64,000 nucleotides of DNA from Parasponia andersonii (GCA_002914805.1 JXTB01000002.1:3529867-3593866); one strand, 5' to 3'. Shown: positions 36,795-56,845, counted from the stretch's first letter. A program made the numbers and translations. Notes: generated from the letters alone by a model not told the origin.

Positions 36795-39772
36795 ATGGGA
36801 GCCTTAACCAGCAACCGTAAGCGCGGAGACGAGTATTTGAGCTTGAACCACGGATACCCATCTCTGAATTCGCCGAATTTTCAAGTTTCAAAGAGACCCA
36901 GATTCTCATCTATGCAGCAGAGCCCGGACCGAGCCGTGTTGTCGTCCAAAAGCGCGGTCGCTAGGGTCTCTAGATACCCTGAAGCTAAGCCTCCGTTGCC
37001 TAGAGTTCTTGCCCCTTGTAGAACACTCAAATTTGGTTCCTTTCTGAATCGAGGTTCGACTCCTAAAACTAGAGAGAGTTCGGGAAAGGAGTCCGGTGAT
37101 CCAATGGGAAATATTTTGTATTCGAATTACAGGAAGGCGAAGAATTGCGCATTGGAGGCGTGTCGGTTTTTTCAGAAGGAGAAGGAGAAGGAGGTTATTG
37201 AGCTAGATACGGATGTCGAAGAAGATTCGAGCATAGAAGAAGTTGAGGTTATAGAGGATGATGGAAGAGAAGGACGGTCCGTTCCCAGTGTGGAAGAATT
37301 GGATGCGAAAACGCTGGAAGGTGGCTTTCAGCCGTCGTCGTCTTCGGCCGTTTCGAACTTGTCGAATACCCCTTTGAAAGTAGAGAATGCGGGGAAGATG
37401 TTGGATACTTTGTCGCTTGATCTCGACCCGGATACGGAGAAAGTTTCTGCATACAAGAAGTTACTCGAAAGTGCTTCGAGTCGTGCTTCCAGATTGAAGC
37501 AATTGAGTTTTGAAATTGTATTGAATGAGAAGCGCCGGACTGGATTGCATTTTCTGCGTCCTATAAAGAAAGCAGTCGAGGTGATTCTTATTTTATTTAC
37601 CTTTTTTTGGGGTGGACTTGCTATTTGATTTGAATCACCTTTTTTGTTCTCTTGGGAGCAGTTCTTTTTGCATTTGGAGGATTATAATTCCCTTCAATGC
37701 CAAGTCGCAATTTTTATTGTCTAGATACTTTAATTCCGTTTCAGGAAGTCCCGCGTGAACCTTTCATCCCACTTACAAAGGAGGAAGAAGACGAGGTTCA
37801 CCAAGCGTTTTCTCTGGCTAATCGGTATGCTTTTGATGCTTGCATATTTTTCTATGTAAAGTAGTATGCTGGTGCTATAAGAATGTTTCGGATTCTCTCT
37901 TACAGGAGGAAGGTCTTGGTTGTTCACAAGAATTCAAATCTAGAGATTACAGGTCAGATTTTGCAATGCCTTAGACCTTGCGCCTGGTTGAACGATGAGG
38001 TGGGCTTTTGGTCAAGTTCAATTTCTGCAGTAATGACAGTGACAATAGTCTCCGTGGTTCGTTGACTTTTTGTTATGTTAAATTCATTGAGCTGGTATCT
38101 TAAATTGTTTGCTGCGTATTGCTGTCTACTTTTGCAGGTTATTAACCTCTATATGGAGTTGCTGAAGGAGCGGGAGAAGAGAGATCCAAAGAAGTTTTTG
38201 AATTGCCATTTCTTTAATACTTTTTTCTACAAGAAGGTCGATTACTTTCACCTTGCCTTCTTTCCTTCTATGTGTGATCCCCACCCCCAGTTTGATGTTG
38301 TTCATTTACATTTCGTCTGCTTGTTTTATTATTTCCTAAAACATTTGTAAGTTCAAGAATTTATTCTCTGCTGTCACACCCAATTATGGTTTTACTTGTC
38401 CTTCTTGGTGTTGCTGCGAGTGGAAGTTCTGCAGTGCCAATGAAATTTTTTTTTCCCTGGGTTCTTACTAATATTTTAATCAAAATGTACTTTTACAGTT
38501 AATAAGTGGGAAGGGGTATGATTATAAATCTGTCAGAAGATGGACTACCCAGAGGAAGCTGGGATACAGCCTCTTTGACTGTGACAAAGTAACCTTCTTC
38601 CTGTAGACCTGTTTCATAACACCATTATTTGTTTGATAATATTGCAAATGTGTTCAAATTGGTCTTTCTTACTGTTCTCAGATTTTTGTTCCCGTCCACC
38701 AAGATATACATTGGTGCTTAGCAGTTATCAATAAGAAAGAAGAGAAATTACAATATCTTGATTCACTTAAAGGAACAGACAACAAAGTCTTGAAAGTACT
38801 GGTATGCTTTTAATTATGTCTTGTTTGACTTAACTTCATTGTTAATGCAAGGGAAAATTTTTGACTGTCTGTAATTGGTCCCCACATCCTTCTACTTTGG
38901 AGGAGATAGTTTAATGGAGATCTATCGTTCTTCCCTCACACTTTTCTATTCTTTCTCTTTGCTTTATCTTGTATTTACCATAAAAAACTATTATCTGGTT
39001 ACACTTTATTAAGCCTGATTTCTTATCTCCGTGCTATGAATTTTTGTAGATTTAGGGTAAATGTGAATACACAGTTTCTATGATTCTATTCTTGACATGT
39101 ATACCAATGTGTAATACTCTGCTATTTTTCTCAAACTTGCTGTTTGAGTGACTGCAGCATCAACCCTTGAAGATTGCTTGTTAATGATTGTTTTTGTCAT
39201 GTGGTAGGCAAATTACTATGCAGATGAAGTGAAGGATAAGAGTGGGAAAGAAATCAATGTAAGTTCTTGGAAACAAGAATTTGTTGAAGACCTTCCTGTG
39301 CAAGCGAATGGGTAATCCATCCTCTTTTAACCAGTCTTGCATTTACTTTCAAGTCTGTAACTTCGGAAATTATTTTTGTTTTTTGTGGCATAAATCAAGT
39401 GAATGTAGTACATGGATTTATGAATTTTTCTTTGTATCAACAGGTATGATTGCGGCGTGTTCATGATCAAATATGCCGACTTCTATAGCAGAGGTTTGGG
39501 GCTCTGTTTTAACCAGGTAATGCTTTTATAGCATTTAATATTAGAAGGGAACTTTCTTCTTGGCCACAAAACTTGAGTGTAACTTTATTAGTCTTTTGCC
39601 CGTCATTGAAGTATTTTTCGTACTTAGGTTGTTTTCAATTGATTTTTCACTGGCCGAACCATTGAAGATAGAAAGCATTTTTCTGAATCTGTTTCTCTTG
39701 TCCTTGTAGGAACACATGCCATATTTTCGAATGAGGACAGGGAAGGAGATTCTAAGATTGAGAGCTGAGTAA
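36795..39772 (+). CDS. ESD4: SUMO-specific cysteine protease, ESD4/ULP1 type
   Basis: Nine coding exons: 36795-37580, 37745-37824, 37906-37999, 38138-38236, 38499-38588, 38682-38801, 39208-39311, 39444-39516, 39710-39772 (502 residues). The C-terminal half is a C48 (Ulp1) protease domain. The expected catalytic residues are His393 (QDIHWCLAV), Asp410 (QYLDSLKG), Gln455 and Cys461 (LPVQANGYDCGVFM). The substrate-facing WLNDEVINLYMELL is also present. The domain processes SUMO precursors and removes SUMO from targets; Arabidopsis ESD4 acts at the nuclear envelope and controls flowering time. Residues 1-260 are variable and basic, with an acidic patch after VIEL (about 132-136) that looks like a SUMO-interaction motif. 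Length equals that remembered for the paralog ULP1A/ELS1, and the nearby PPR gene also favours that paralog, so the exact paralog is open. All phases close. Confidence 0.95.
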
Positions 39773-42107
39773 TTAGTTGTATGAAGTTACTAGTTTGACA
39801 CCATTTAGTGATTCCTATCAAGAATTAGCCAACAGACCTAGCAAGAATCAGATTTCTTTTTTGAAATATATATTGTGCAATTAATTTGTCGGCTTGATCA
39901 ACTGTAGATGCCTGCAACTTCGTCATATAATATGGATGCTAACCACAAGGCTCCTGATTGCTGAGATGGGTAAGAATCAACTGAGCAATCCTCTTAGGTA
40001 GGAATAGTAGTTTTTTGAATATACCATCTTCAAATCCTTGAGTTCACCAACAGTTTTGGAGGATTGATTTTTTTTTTTTTTTTGGTTCTCTCTTTTCTTT
40101 TTCTAAAATTGTTTCACTTCTTTTTCTACCTTCTTTCTCTCGTCAATTGCGTTTTGTCAGTATTGGAGTCAAGATTAACAGTTGTAGTGTAAAGAAATGA
40201 GTAGCAGCTGTTTTGTTTCATGAGAAGCCTCCTGTTATGGAAAAGCTTTTCATTTGTCTGGCCATGAAGCCTTGATTTACCATAATCATCTTATTAAAAC
40301 CCTGACGCAATCTTTGCGTAATTGCTCTTAAATATTACTCGGTATCATGTTGATTGTTATTGTCTCTGGAGATAGACCAGCTGGTCGATTTTCATGCACG
40401 TAAGTGGCATTTTTAATTCACTACCGTACGGGCATTCGAAGATCAGTGGTCCAATCATCCGAAAGATATCATATTAGACCTTTAATTTCTTTCCATCACA
40501 ATCAAGCCATGTTTCCTCGTCAGTATTGGGGGATGAGTGGAAAGGGAATGAAAGAAGTAGATAGGAATAAGAAATAATGAGTAGGAAAGGTTATAATTCC
40601 TCTTTACGTGTTTACATGTCAGTTAGTTAAATCCAAAGTACAGAAAACATAAATCTTTTTTACCCTCAAAAAAAAACAAATCCAACAACAACAAAAAAAA
40701 CAAAAACTTCAAAATGAGTTATCATCATCTACCAAACAATAAACATCACATCAATAAACATACAAGTGGTGACAAAAAAAATAAGTAACAGTCTATGTGA
40801 CAAAACCAAAAGGCAATAAAGTAAACAATGCAGCATATTAAGGCCGACTCGAACCGATACACAACTACTTTTCTCATCTGAAGCAGAACTGTAAATATGG
40901 CACAGAGACACAATGTGGCAATGGCGGAAAGGAAAAACAAAACTTTTCTTCTGGGAACGATCCATGAACATCCTTATGGAAGACTGAAACAGAAGCCATC
41001 GTAATCAACTTTTTTGCCGCATTGAGCCTCAACGGCGGAGCAAGAAATTTAATCACCTACACACTTTCGAAAATCCTGTAATCAACTTTTTTGCCGCATC
41101 AAGCCTAAACAGCGGAGCAAGAAATTTAATCACCCACACACACTTTCAAAATTCCTGTAAACTTCTTTTTTGCTGCATCAAGCCTCAATGGGGGAGCAAG
41201 AAATTTAATCACCCACACACACTTTAAAAAATCCTATATAGACTCAATCTCAATTATATTTGGATACTCTTATCATACATGCATACTGCTAAGAGGCTCG
41301 TTCCTTGGGGACGTGTCTTGTCGAATTGTTCCCCTTAATATCCAAGTTATCCCATTTTTCTGTCATTTCTCAAACATTTTATATGTTACGTTTATATGGC
41401 CATTGCTCTCACTAAGCATAAAAGTCCACTAATGAACTTTATATTGATTTATTATTTATGAAAACCGTGAAGATTTCTTACCTAAGCAGAAGGAATATTT
41501 TTATATTCGTCTCAAAATTTTAATATTTAAAAACCTACTTAGTCGGTTGTTTTTGTTGATGGATTGGACAAAGACAAAAGACAACCAAACTCATCTTTTA
41601 TCCTTATTTGGGTTTCTCTTCTTTTTTTTTTCCCTCAATTTGTTGGCGCTTTTGCACACAAGTATTGACAGAATATAAGGTCACGAAGANAAACGAAAAC
41701 AAATCTCTTGAATTTTTTTTCTTTCCTGAGAACATGTGAATTCAAATCCCCCGTCACCATTAAACAACAGCCATAGTGCACAACCCATTAAACTTGGTAA
41801 GGCCACATCGGACTTATCTTAAAATACAAATGAATTACAACAATCACTAACAAGAGACATGAACACCCGTTTAAGCCAGAGCCTGGATGTGAACAGCCCA
41901 AGTCCGCACTCTCCTCTCCCAAATCATTCTGAGATGGTTCCTGTGCATAACTGTGCACATGCGAGATTAAAAATCAATTTAAGCTAACCTAGAAAGAAAA
42001 AATAAGGATAACACAAATTCGGACGAAGATAAACTAAAATGCTTGAGATGAGAAATTACAAGACAGGATACGATGCCACCATTATACACAAACACACAAA
42101 CGCTGCC
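39773..42107. other. Intergenic DNA between SUMO protease and kinesin genes
   Basis: The 3' flanks of two convergent genes meet here. It contains T-rich tracts near 40069, a three-unit repeat (41001-41235) and one ambiguous base at 41690. Reverse-strand open frames near 40729-41056 have no recognisable features and I do not call a gene. Confidence 0.6.
41001..41235. repeat. Three-copy ~78-bp tandem repeat
   Basis: Units start at 41001, 41078 and 41157. Each has CTTTTTTGCYGCAT, then AGCC, GGAGCAAGAAATTTAATCAC and CACACTTT, ending near AATCCT. Copies differ by several substitutions, so the array is older than the other duplications in this window. Confidence 0.9.
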
Positions 42108-48516
<6,409 letters not shown>

Positions 48517-48524
48517 GTGGCGCT

Positions 48525-48889
48525 GCGAACGTCTTTGGGGAGCCAATTTTCAAGATCTAAATATCAACAACCACTTCAAAACAAAAAATTCCAATAAAAA
48601 TCAAAAGTTCCAAAACCAAGCATTATTCATAAACATCCACACTCAAAACCCAAATCAAAAATCAATGATCTAAACGAACAATAATCACTCACAATGGGGG
48701 GAAAAGTTGAATTCAAAACAGGACATGAAACTAAAAACTCGAAAATGGATTTCAATCCCTCAGAATCTGCAACAACAACAACACCAAAGAATCTCATTTC
48801 AGAATTTCAATCTCCAATCTCAATTTCTATAAATAAATTCAAAAAAATCGCAAAAGCCTATAACAATCACGATCATAATTGATACATAC
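48525..48889 (-). other. Probable 5'-UTR intron of KIN13A
   Basis: On the reverse strand CCATTTG|GTATGTATC at 48890/48889 is a strong donor, and CCCCAAAG just upstream of the start codon is a usable acceptor. The sequence between is AT-rich without open frame. The upstream leader exon would run to about 49050. The exact acceptor is uncertain. Confidence 0.5.
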
Positions 48890-50013
48890 CAAATGGAGAA
48901 ATAAAAAAATGACAAAAAAAAGGAACAATCGAGATCTACGCGATTGAAATTTTCTCTCCAGAGATTGGGATTGCGATCAGATCTAACACCAGATGATGAG
49001 ACGGAACCCTAATATAATTTTCTCGAGAAAATTTGTTCCAAAAAATTTTCCAGGCGAAGATGGCTTGGCTGAAGCTCCACGGAAGAGGTGTATACGACTC
49101 CTTCATATAACATAACTTTGTTCTTTTAACATCGATTATTATCAAATATGTCACTGTAAATTTGGTATATTATTATAATTTTTCAAATTTTATTAAACGG
49201 CCATTTTTAAATTTTGGTCGAATGACTAATATGCCCTTGTCTTTTCAGCTAATTTGCGGAGGCGCGCCGTTTCGTTGTTGCTCCGGACGAAACGGTCACG
49301 TGTGGACGGAAAAGGCCCTTTTGGTTTTTGGTTTTGAAAATAAACAAATCGAATGGAGGCGTGTTTGGTTGCCAGCATAGGGGTACTTACTAAATTTTCC
49401 TTTTTTTTAACCTTTTTTTTTGTAGTAAGTATTACAAATGTTGACAAATTATTGAGAAAAAACATTTAACTGTTGTAGCATCAAATAATTGCTTAATATA
49501 AATATATGTATATATATTTCTGTACATCCTAGAAAACCACATCATTATAGTTGTAAATAGTGACGATGGTATTTTCTTTAGCTTGTTTTTTGGCTTAGTG
49601 TAATTGTTTGATTTCCGAGTGTGTGTTTATGTTTTCATCTTCCTCACTTTTAATGATAAAGAAAATGATGTTTTTTTTTTAACAAAAATGCATTTTTATT
49701 AAATTCATGGCTCAAAATCAAACTAAATGGAATATAAAATACCTTTTATCCAAAAGTCAAGGGAGTACGTAAATACTGCATGTTTACATTAACGACCGAT
49801 GGCAAGTACTGTAATTTCTATGCTCTTTCTCGGGCATTTCACCTATTATTATTGATTAAATAATACAACAGAAATAACACTACTCGAATTCATGGTGGAC
49901 GGCAACCATAGTCGGTACGACAGACGAAACGGACACATGTCTTCTTTACGCACAAGTCAACCTTAATTACCAAATCGCCCATGTGGGATTTTTTTTCCGT
50001 CTCCAAATTTGGA

Positions 50014-50281
50014 TTTTAAAACTTATATGTATACACACACAAACAAAATCTTTTACACAATAAAAATCTTAATTTATTCTAGGTATGTCTGATATTATTA
50101 TCCCAAAACTAAAGTTACACATATCTAAGTAAACGTGACAAAAAAAAATCTTTTTAAAACTTATATGTATACACACACAAACAAAATCTTTTACACAATA
50201 AAAATCTTAATTTATTCTAGGTATGTCTGATATTATTATCCCAAAACTAAAGTTACACATATCTAAGTAAACGTGACAAAA
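50014..50281. repeat. 138-bp tandem duplication, near identical
   Basis: The sequence from about 50014 (TTTTAAAACTTATATGTATA) recurs 138 bases later and runs to about 50281 (AAACGTGACAAAAA). I see no difference over about 130 bases except in the A-run at the junction. It contains CACACACAAACAAAATC and TTATTCTAGGTATGTC. Confidence 0.93.
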
Positions 50282-53200
50282 ATTTTAATTATCAAGGTTT
50301 ATAAAGATACGCTTTGGATTCTGGCTGCAATTGCTGAGAGTTGTTTGGCTGAGGAGGAGCATATTGCATGTGAATCCCATACCCACTTGATCAGTCTTTG
50401 TTGGATATTGGACAGAAGCTCTAGTTTCAGAGGTGGGGTTTTGCCGTTTTGCTATTTTATGGGCTCTGAAAATTATGTTCAACCAAAACCCAGCACTCAT
50501 AATCATATCATATATAGAATAATACTCACTCACACGTAACACTACTATGCATATAGATACAGCAGCCGGCAACAAGAACAATATGCGGTTTCTTGCACAT
50601 AATTGTGTGTTTCTGGGCCATTTTCGTAATTAAGGTGCTAGGATTTTCGCGTTGGAATTGGGCTAAAGTAAAATTTCAATTGGTTGATCGTATAGTATTT
50701 TATTATTGATTAGTATAGGTACCATCCCATGCTATAAGGTATGTATTTTTCACGACAATCAGTTGATGTAAAATAATGTGATTCTTGTTAGTACTCTTCT
50801 TATTAATTTTGTGTACGTAAATCCTAATAATATAATGAATTGAGTGGGACGCTGTGAATTAAATTGCACAAAATGTAGTTTAATTTGCAATTTAAAGAGA
50901 GAATGGGACAGTGGGGGTATTAGACATTACCTCCTCTCCTCGTAGTACTACCTAGACATATGTCACGCATGAAGTGGTCCTGAAATTTATTAAATGCTGT
51001 TGGATATTTGGAGTAATTAATGTCTTTTGTAATACTTAACATTACAAGCCTTTTTGTTCAATTATACTTTGACCCATGATAGAGTGTAAAGTTTTGACTT
51101 GAGTGTATCATCAGATATTAATTAGTGTTTTCCAAATGGAGGACATGTAATACAGATTATTAATAGTCATATACTGTTTAGTGCTTTTAATTTTGTCAAT
51201 GTTTATTTGCCAAATTGTGATCTTAAACTACAAAATAAGCACATAGTTGTGTTTAGCTTTTTTGTCTATAAAAAAGTTTACTGTCTATATGATACCCTTG
51301 CAAGGAACAGAGTTCGATATAAAATTATGTAATATATGTGAATACAATGGGTCTAATGATGCGGATACAATATGATAGAATGATTATGACCACAATGTTG
51401 ATTAAAAATAATCAGAGTAATAAATAAATAAATAAAACCAACTTGTATTTTTCTAGGTGACTTCTACGAAACATATGAAATCCCCAAAATAACTTCCTTT
51501 CTAACTTCATGCATTTATCTGTTTTTTCCTCTCCTTTTCGCGTAATTGTGCTTCATAATGCAACAAAAGCATCCTGCATACATATATTTTTAAGGTATGT
51601 TTGGCTAAACATCTTACATCAATTTATTTTGCAATTGTTATACGTTTTGCCTTTTTGTTTATCCATTTTTTCATAAACTACTTTTTCTCTACTACGGGTG
51701 TGTTAATATTGGTCATGTGGGCCATAGTAAAGAAAATGATGCTGGTGGATCTATATGTGGGCCAGCCAGCTGAATAAACCTTTCCCATTTTTTTTTCCAC
51801 TGGCCTAACTCTATCATACCTTGTAGTACACTTCTTTTGAATAAGGCATTGCTTTAGCTTAAAGCATGTGAGTGAGGTGGAGATCTTATTAGGAGTGGTA
51901 ATTTGAATTAAAGTTTCATCATTCTTAGACCAAAATTAACTCTAACATTCTTTCTAGTTGTACGTCCACTACAACTTTTGATATAATTGAAATTTGCAAT
52001 TTGGCTCGTGTAGACCCCCGTAAGGGCTTAGAAACTAGTCAGTATGATTCAACCATATTTTGAAAATGTAATGAATTAAAAGCAATCCGAAAAAAAAAAA
52101 TTGTTTATTATAAGTGTTTCACGTGAAGCTATGAATTATATGATGGTACTTTATATCCCTATTCCTTGTTAAATTATTCCTTAAATAAATTATATACCTT
52201 AGACTTAATCTTTGAAATTCAGTGATGGCAAGCTATCATGCCTCCTTTGAGCCAAAACCCCAATATTAATATAAATAATTTAATGCTTAACCTCTAATAT
52301 TTTAATATATTTTTACGATAATTCTAAAAATACATCTAAAAATTTTAAATTTTCTTATTAATTTTTTTCTCAATCACGAAATAAAAGTCATAAATCAAAT
52401 ATTCTAAAAAAGTTGAGAAATCAAATAAATAATAATTAATTGATTACATATTAATAACTAAAATATTATTACATTAATGTTGTTTCAAACGAATTTAGAT
52501 TTCTTTTTTATTAATGCGTTTTACAAGAATCGAATGTTTACGGTATTAACATTCCCCGGATTGAACGAAATAATAATTATCATTTTTTTTTCTTAATTTT
52601 GTGAAGGGTCCATAGAAGAATTCTCCTATTGTTTACGGATTTCACATACACCTTACAATATTATTGTCTATCCATATTCATATAACTAGAACCCAACAAA
52701 TTAAGAGAAGAAAGTTTATATATTTTAAGTGCTTCCGCGTGAAAGCTGTGAGATATAAATGAGCCTATATTATCATTTCGAAAAAAAAATAAAGAAAAGA
52801 AATGAGCCTGAATTATGAGTGATACCAGGGACATCCATGTTTTGTTCAAAAACTTTATAGAAAATGAGGTGACATAATTTCAAATTATATCTTATTTCAG
52901 TGAGACCACATTCTTTTTACATACCACATCGTTTAATATATATTTTAATTAAAAAAAATGAATGTGTCTAACCTTATTCTCGTAATTAACACATTTTCTC
53001 TAACGTCTTAAGTCTTAAATAAATATGGTGTACCCTTTGTCTTCTAAATTTTATTTCTTTTTGTAAATAAAAAATTATACAATGCTAAAAATAATTATGG
53101 TTATGTCATAAGTAATTATAAATTCGATTAATAACGTGAATTTATAATACATTTGTTTCTTCATTGCAAAGTTTAAAATTTTTCCATGACGATTGACGTC

Positions 53201-53668
53201 AATAAAAGGAAGAAAAAAAAATCATTGCATTATAAAGGGCAAAAAAAAAAAAAAATAAAACTTTGAAAGATAAAAAAATATTTAAAATTTGAGGGAGCGA
53301 CTAAAATCACAAGCAAGTTACAAAAGTACACAAATTTGTAGTACCCATTACTCAATAATCAGCAGTTAATATGATTTGATTTTCAAACACACAAGTTTTA
53401 AATAGGATTTTAACTTAAAAGAAAATAAGACATAATTGATTCATTATTAGTTGGTGCTGGAAATGTGCGGTGCCAAGCATTAGTAGCCTAGATCTAGCCG
53501 GAGCCCAATATTAGTCGGGTTGTGAATAAAGAAGGAAAACCCAACCCGACCCACATTCCACAGCCAATTTCAGCCGTACAGTTTCCCGCCAAAATTGTAT
53601 GATAGACCGAGTCGGAGGGCGTAATGGGATCGGGGGCAGTTGACCCTACGTAATGTCCTAATTGAAAG

Positions 53669-53676
53669 TATAAATA
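53669..53676 (+). promoter_or_regulatory. TATA box of the universal stress protein gene
   Basis: TATAAATA lies 116 bases before the start codon, a usual distance for a plant core promoter with a leader of about 80 bases. A TACGTA core (ACGT-type bZIP site) is just upstream at about 53647-53652. Confidence 0.6.
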
Positions 53677-53784
53677 CTAGTAGAATTGTTCCGTGAAAAG
53701 GACTAAAACAAGATCAGAGGAAGTGGTAAAGAGACAGAGTTGATCAGCTTAAGCTTGTCCTGGTGGAGATTTGGTTGTTCAACA

Positions 53785-56036
53785 ATGGCGAGTACGGACA
53801 TTAAGCCAGTTATGGTGATGGGCCTATACGACAGCAAGCATAGCTTCTACGCCTTGGAGTGGACTTTGGAACGTTATTTTGCTAATTTTGGCCCAAACTG
53901 TCCTTTCAAGCTCGTCATCGTTCTCGCTAGGCCCACTCCGGCTTCGGTCGTCGGAGTTGGTGGCCCCGGTAAGCCTGTCCGAATTCGATTTTGTATTTTC
54001 TAAAAAGAAAAATAATCTTAATACATGTTCGAACATATCAGTTCATATACTTATTATATCAACTAATTTATAATTGTAGAAAAAAAATGGTTTTGCTTTC
54101 CATTGTAAACAGCAATAGCATACCAAGGATGTCACCTCTCATCCCACTATTTAAAAAGTTAATATCGACTTTGATATGTGAATTTTCACGATATAATTTT
54201 GAATACTGGAGAACTTATATATGACAAGTTTTTTAATTCACGAATTAAATTGTGATAACTCACGTGTCAAGTGATAAAAGTGAGATTAGTAGTATCCAAA
54301 TTGCAATCTTTTTTTTGGTTTAAGATTGAACCCATGGTTGTGTTGAGAGGTTACTTGCAAATTAAGCTTTAATTTTAATGCAGGATCTGGAGCTTTTATG
54401 ACAGTTATAGAGTCGGAATTCAAGAGGAAGGCTACAAGAGCAGTTGACGAAATTAAAGAGATCTGTAGAAAAAAATCGGTCATAATCACACTTAGTGCCT
54501 CTCTTCGGCATTTTGCTTATAGAATTTGATGTTTTATTAATGGCTTAACTATTCATAGCTTGTGATTATAAACTAAAACTCTTTTTGTGCAACATTTCTA
54601 TCCACGTTCATGATATGCAATGTTTTAAGTAATAATTCTAAAGATTAGATAATGCAAATTAATATCCAATATTCCATATGTTGTTTTGAGGGGCATCATT
54701 TAAAAAGAGGATACCAACCTATATTGCAGGTAGAAGATGTGAAGGTGGAAATAGTGGAAGGTAATCCCAGGAAAGTTATATGTGATGCTGTAGACAGACA
54801 CCACGCATCCATTTTGGTTGTGGGAAGTCATGGTTATGGAGCAGTAAAGAGGTACATTTTTTCCCCCCTTAGTTAACAGATACTTGACAATTACAGAGGT
54901 TAAAAAGGAAATAGTCTCCTGCCGATTTATCTCGTTCAACTTTAAAAGAAAAAAAAAATAGTGCATATATATCAATATATCATATAACACGAATGAATTT
55001 CATGCAAAATTAAAGTAAAAACATACAGAGAAGAAAAAGAAATCAAATATGTAAGTTCTTACATGATTGGTGTGGTATTATAACATAATAAAGTAACACT
55101 AGTCAATTCGTGTCTAGTTAAACTAATTTTTAGTTGAATTACATGCATAATATTGCGTGTTACTAATTTTATGTGAAAAACTACACAAAGCCAGGCGATT
55201 TTCTTCTTTTTTTTTTTTTTTTTTTTGTGGGAAGCTTAAAGCTAAACGAATTTTAAAAAAAACTAAAAAAAAATCAAAAAATAAAAAAAAATAAATATAA
55301 AAATAAAAATAAATATATATTTTTTTTTATTTAAATTTATTTTTTTTTTTTTTTTATATAAAAAATAATGGGGGAAATAGAAAAACTAAGTTATTGTGGT
55401 AACTTCAAAATGATTTTATCTAGCTTCTCACTTGTCATTAACCAAAAAAAAAAAAAAAAGACGAGATTACCCATTTGAACTATCTGAAACAGTTAAAAAA
55501 AAAAAACAACTTACATAACATGTGCTGATGACAGAGCTTGAAAAAAATTACACATAAATTTTTCTGCTTATTAAAAAAGAAATCAACTACTTATTTTATT
55601 TGAAAATGATTCAGGTTTAGATTTTATTCTTTACAACTATTTTAGGTGAAAAACTCAGAAGTACGACGCTCAATTGTAGACACATTATTTGCGTGTAAAA
55701 CTTTTCAACGCAGACATCTTCTTTTTTAGGATCAACATGGCCAAGTTGTGCTTTTATATTTATTAGCCCCGGCACTTGTGAGTAGTGTCCTTGGAATATT
55801 CCATGTCGATATTCCGCTAAATTGGAGTCTATGGGGTCCACATATTATGAGGGTGAATTATATAACGAACATAGTACTTTCTCATCCTGGAGCTCTGTAT
55901 CTGATTAAGAATCTGAGCATATTGCAGGGCTGTTCTCGGAAGCGTAAGCGACTACTGCGCCCATCATGCACATTGCTCTGTGACAATCGTGAAAAGGCCC
56001 TCCAAGACAAGCATTGACATGAGCTATTTTCGCTAG
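53785..56036 (+). CDS. Universal stress protein A (UspA) domain protein
   Basis: Four coding exons: 53785-53968, 54384-54478, 54730-54851, 55928-56036 (169 residues). The ATG at 53785 (MASTDIKPVMVMGLYDSKHS) is preferred to an upstream in-frame ATG because the Usp fold starts at the conserved strand MVMGLYDS. The single domain is a Rossmann-like alpha/beta fold. The ATP-binding signature G-x2-G-x9-G-S is present as Gly125, Gly128, Gly138 and Ser139 (VVGSHGYGAVKRAVLGSVS), and is split by the third intron. Usp proteins of this class bind ATP and respond to hypoxia, drought and salt; a role for this copy is inference. The third intron is about 1.1 kb and holds long A and T runs. All phases close. 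Confidence 0.93.
55200..55520. repeat. A/T homopolymer-rich block in the stress-protein intron
   Basis: Within the third intron, long runs of T (55209-55226, 55336-55355) and A-rich stretches alternate, with arms that could pair. No coding content. It may be a decayed insertion or simple sequence; I cannot tell. Confidence 0.6.
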
Positions 56037-56845
56037 CTGCCACCTCTACGATTTTTTTTTTTTTTTTTTGTAATTCATGTTACAAAAAAAAGGAAACGAT
56101 TTTAGGCTTACCTATTTTTCCTCCCTAATTTTTATTTAGTATAATTTGTATTGCTATTGAACAACATTCTATATGATAATAACCCCAATCCCATGTATGA
56201 AAACCAAACCTACTTATCTTAGAAAACTTTACGGTTGAGTTATTTGGAAAAAAAAATAAAAATCCTAAGGTGGAGAGAGTAACACATTCTCACACACACA
56301 CACACATATATATAAGAGCATAAAGTGAATACAAAAACCATCCATTTCACGATCATATTCGGTTCCAGAATTCTCGTAAAAAAATATTGCAACTTTTTTG
56401 ACGAAAAGATTCATCTCTTTGACCCCGTTCTCTCGAATGGATCGATCTTAAAGAGCTTGCCATTAACGAGATCGAAGACACAAGAAGACCGATCGAACTC
56501 ATAACTTTTCCTCATTGTCGACATAGATAGAAGTAGCTAAAAATCGTGAAAATTGGAAGCTCTAAAAATCTGAGGTAGACATGCTTCAAGAGATTATTAG
56601 AAAACGATGTCCATTCCAAAGGTAACTTATCTTAAATTACGGCAAACTATTAGATCCTCTGGCTAATTAATGTTCAATTATGTTTGACCAATAGAAGCAC
56701 CAACGATACATGAGGAAACCAAGTTCAAAATAAAAAATAGTCACTCAAAACAAACAAAAAAGAGCAAAAACAGGGTAAAAACGGATGGTAATAGAAACTA
56801 AGAACATAGCAAAAAGCTTCTACTTTGAAGCCACTACTCCAACTC

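Larger units (their letters stand above)
49060..53784. other. Long intergenic region
   Basis: Nearly 4.7 kb of AT-rich DNA containing a perfect 138-bp tandem duplication (50014-50281) and, at its end, the promoter of the stress-protein gene. I see no coding exon with splice support, no transposon ends and no RNA gene. A short GC-richer segment (49240-49330) near the kinesin leader may belong to that gene's promoter. Confidence 0.6.

Noticed and set aside
40729-41056. Reverse-strand hydrophobic open frames
   Set aside because: Cys/Leu/Phe-rich translation of AT-rich 3' flank without splice sites or conserved motifs.
55748-56017. 89-codon open frame at the end of the stress-protein gene
   Set aside because: It runs out of frame across the intron acceptor; the true last exon starts at 55928 in another frame.
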